From the NCBI GenBank assembly GCA_003250455.1, contig QKGK01000281.1:1-7791 (forward strand): 7,791 nucleotides of DNA, in the 5' to 3' direction. Below, in pieces: positions 6,054 to 7,791 of the stretch; within the stretch, counting starts at the first letter, position 1, and every line of letters starts with the position of its first letter. The notes beneath the pieces were generated by a model. That model saw nothing but the letters and a program-made list of their open reading frames with translations. It was not told the origin of the DNA and ran no database searches. The position numbers were made by a program, and so were the translations under genes. Source of the stretch: Chloroflexota bacterium. GTDB taxonomy: Bacteria > Chloroflexota > Anaerolineae > Anaerolineales > UBA11579.

Positions 6054-7791
6054 ATGGAAACCATCCTTAATCAAATTACAGCCTTACTGGTTGAACCTTC
6101 AGGCAGCATGGTCTATCACCTGGTGATCGCCTTTGTCTTCATCAGCATCCTGCAGCCTGCCCTTAGTTTCCCCGCAAATGAAAAAAGCAACCGCCAGCGG
6201 CTGCTTTTAGGCGTTTCTTTATTGGTTGGTTCGCGGCTGCTGTTATTTGGGATTTCCCTTTTCGCCATGTTCAGCGCTTCAGGGCTGAGCACCTCCCTGG
6301 GCGTGGTTGAGATCGCGGTGAATGCCCTCGATTTCAGCATTGTGATCTGGCTGTTCGCCTTCCGCAAAGAAAACCACACCGGAGACATTGGCCTTGCGTT
6401 ATTCGGCTTGCTCATCTTTGCCGCGGGGATCATTAGCGTGATCTTCTGGAGACTGAATGGCGAAGCTGGCAGCTTTAATCAGAGCAGCCTGGCATTTCGC
6501 TGGGAGCTCGCCACCCTGGTGATCCTGATCATTGGCCTGGTCACACTGGTGCGTTCGGAAACACCGGCTAAAATCCAGGGAGTGACCTTGCTCGCCATCC
6601 TTTTCATCGGAGAAGGTTTGCAACTGTTTTTAACCCCAGTTTCAGGCGACTTTTTCCCTATTTCACGCCTGGTACATTTGATGGCATTCCCGCTGCTCTC
6701 CGGCGTGCTGCAAAACTATTTCACCGGGACGGCGGAAACTACCGCAGCTCAGGAAGAATATAAAGCAAAAGTAACCGAATTCAGAAAACTTTCCAGCCTC
6801 TCCACCGAGGAACCGCTGGAAGATACGCTCGACATGCAAACCGAAGTTTCCCTTGTGGATGAAGGCCAGGATCAACCTAAAACGGCCAACCACGAAATTT
6901 ACCAGGCTGGCCTGTCAATGGCAACCGCAGAGGACTCACAAGAAATTTGCGACCATTTCACCCGCCTGACCGCCCACGCATTGCTCTCCGATCTGTGTTT
7001 ACTGCTCAGTCCCCCGGATGCCAGGGGGCAAACCACGCTCATCAGCGGGTACGATCTCATCGTGCAGGAAAAAGTCCCCGGTCTCAGCTTCAACACCAAA
7101 ATGATCCCCGGCTTCGATGAGATGATCGAATCTGGAGAACCGCTTGTATTAATTGACCTGCAAGGGGGAGAGCTGGACGGTTTGGCAAACCTCCTTTACC
7201 TGGATGAGATTGAGCATCTTTTGGCATTTCCGATCATAGACGCAGAAGATCAACCCGTTGCCGTGGTAACCGTGCTCAGTCCCTACTCCAAACACCGCTG
7301 GGACGAGCACGACCAATCTTATCTTGGAAATTCCATTGCTTCCATCAATCTGCTCCTGCAAAAAGCCATTGCCCAACAGCAGATCGACGTTGAGGCCCCC
7401 GACCAATCCGCCGTACTGGAATCTGCACAGGAACAAATAGAGAACCTTACCCAGGAAAATCAAGACCTCGCCAGCCAACTGGAATCTTTAACCAGCCAGT
7501 TGGATGAGCTTTCCGTCCAAATTGCAGCAGCCCCTGCTATATCAATAGAGGAAATGGAAACTTTAACCGAGGAAAAAAGTCTTCTGGAAGCTACAATATT
7601 GGAACTCCAGGAAGAGAATAAGCAAATTGCAGAAGAGCTGGAGACCCTCCAGGCCCAGGACAAAGAACTGGCCGAACAATACACTAAACTCCTCGAACAG
7701 CAGGGAACGGACGAGGAAGCACCCATTTCGCAGGATGCCCAGGCGCATATTGATGCGCTTTCTCACGCCAACCAGAAACTGGCCGAGCACC
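6054..7791 (+). CDS. Seven-helix membrane sensor protein with GAF domain and coiled coil (partial, runs off right edge)
   Basis: The frame is open from ATG 6054 to the window end (579 codons, no stop). Residues 1-223 hold about seven membrane helices (roughly 20-38, 50-74, 84-103, 112-132, 150-167, 174-193, 203-221). Basic loops (around 43-49, 104-105, 167-173) alternate with neutral ones, which predicts N-terminus outside and C-terminus inside. An acidic linker (224-278) leads to a GAF-like domain at about 279-440 (opening with NHEIYQAGLSMATAEDSQEI, containing LLAFPI and VAVVTVLS). From about 446 to the edge the chain is a Gln/Glu/Leu-rich coiled coil. This order is typical of sensor histidine kinases or other signalling proteins whose output domain follows; that domain is not visible, so kinase identity is inference. 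The 7TM part could belong to a HisKA_7TM-like family. GAGGA at 6041-6045 fits the start at 6054; an in-frame ATG at 6039 lacks a binding site. Confidence 0.88.
   Translation, partial: METILNQITALLVEPSGSMVYHLVIAFVFISILQPALSFPANEKSNRQRLLLGVSLLVGSRLLLFGISLFAMFSASGLSTSLGVVEIAVNALDFSIVIWLFAFRKENHTGDIGLALFGLLIFAAGIISVIFWRLNGEAGSFNQSSLAFRWELATLVILIIGLVTLVRSETPAKIQGVTLLAILFIGEGLQLFLTPVSGDFFPISRLVHLMAFPLLSGVLQNYFTGTAETTAAQEEYKAKVTEFRKLSSLSTEEPLEDTLDMQTEVSLVDEGQDQPKTANHEIYQAGLSMATAEDSQEICDHFTRLTAHALLSDLCLLLSPPDARGQTTLISGYDLIVQEKVPGLSFNTKMIPGFDEMIESGEPLVLIDLQGGELDGLANLLYLDEIEHLLAFPIIDAEDQPVAVVTVLSPYSKHRWDEHDQSYLGNSIASINLLLQKAIAQQQIDVEAPDQSAVLESAQEQIENLTQENQDLASQLESLTSQLDELSVQIAAAPAISIEEMETLTEEKSLLEATILELQEENKQIAEELETLQAQDKELAEQYTKLLEQQGTDEEAPISQDAQAHIDALSHANQKLAEH

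Noticed and set aside
5984..6067. 27-codon frame overlapping the start of the sensor gene as a possible leader peptide
   Set aside because: No ribosome binding site, and it begins upstream of the likely transcription start near 6040.
6116..6623. Two - strand open frames within the membrane part of the sensor gene
   Set aside because: They are antisense to a long open + frame with clear membrane helices and a good start; their translations show no recognisable domains.

Overview
This window looks like a chromosomal housekeeping segment of a mid-GC bacterium, most likely Chloroflexota, class Anaerolineae. That placement is an inference. It rests on the small GerMN lipoprotein with a cysteine pair, the 7TM-GAF-coiled-coil sensor architecture, a nuclease-type MutL and the protein style overall; there is no rRNA or other marker gene to settle it. 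No mobile element, CRISPR array, tRNA or rRNA gene is visible.

Left part (1-3403, + strand) is an alpha-glucan (glycogen) block. The C-terminal end of a protein whose start lies outside the window, possibly an alpha-amylase-type enzyme, overlaps by an ATGA the start of glgA (glycogen synthase, GT5). After a 110-base spacer with two inverted repeats comes malQ (4-alpha-glucanotransferase, GH77). Together GlgA would elongate alpha-1,4-glucan from a nucleotide-sugar and MalQ would redistribute maltodextrin chains.

Middle part: a short gene for a secreted lipoprotein with a GerMN domain (3473-3994, +) follows malQ. It converges, 16 bases apart, with mutL (4011-5753, - strand), which encodes the mismatch-repair ATPase/nicking endonuclease. 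MutL has all the expected C-terminal endonuclease motifs. Its N-terminal ATP-binding motif II, however, reads DNGSD instead of the usual DNGxG.

Right part: a 300-base AT-rich divergent spacer (5754-6053) carries a clear extended -10 promoter. This drives a large gene (6054 to beyond the right edge) for a seven-helix membrane protein with a cytoplasmic GAF domain and a long coiled coil. It is probably the front two-thirds or half of a sensor histidine kinase or similar signalling protein, whose output domain is not in the window.

I found no convincing undescribed multi-gene system. The most distinctive observations are the MutL motif II substitution, the incomplete membrane sensor, and the inverted repeats and shared words in the spacers of the glucan block.
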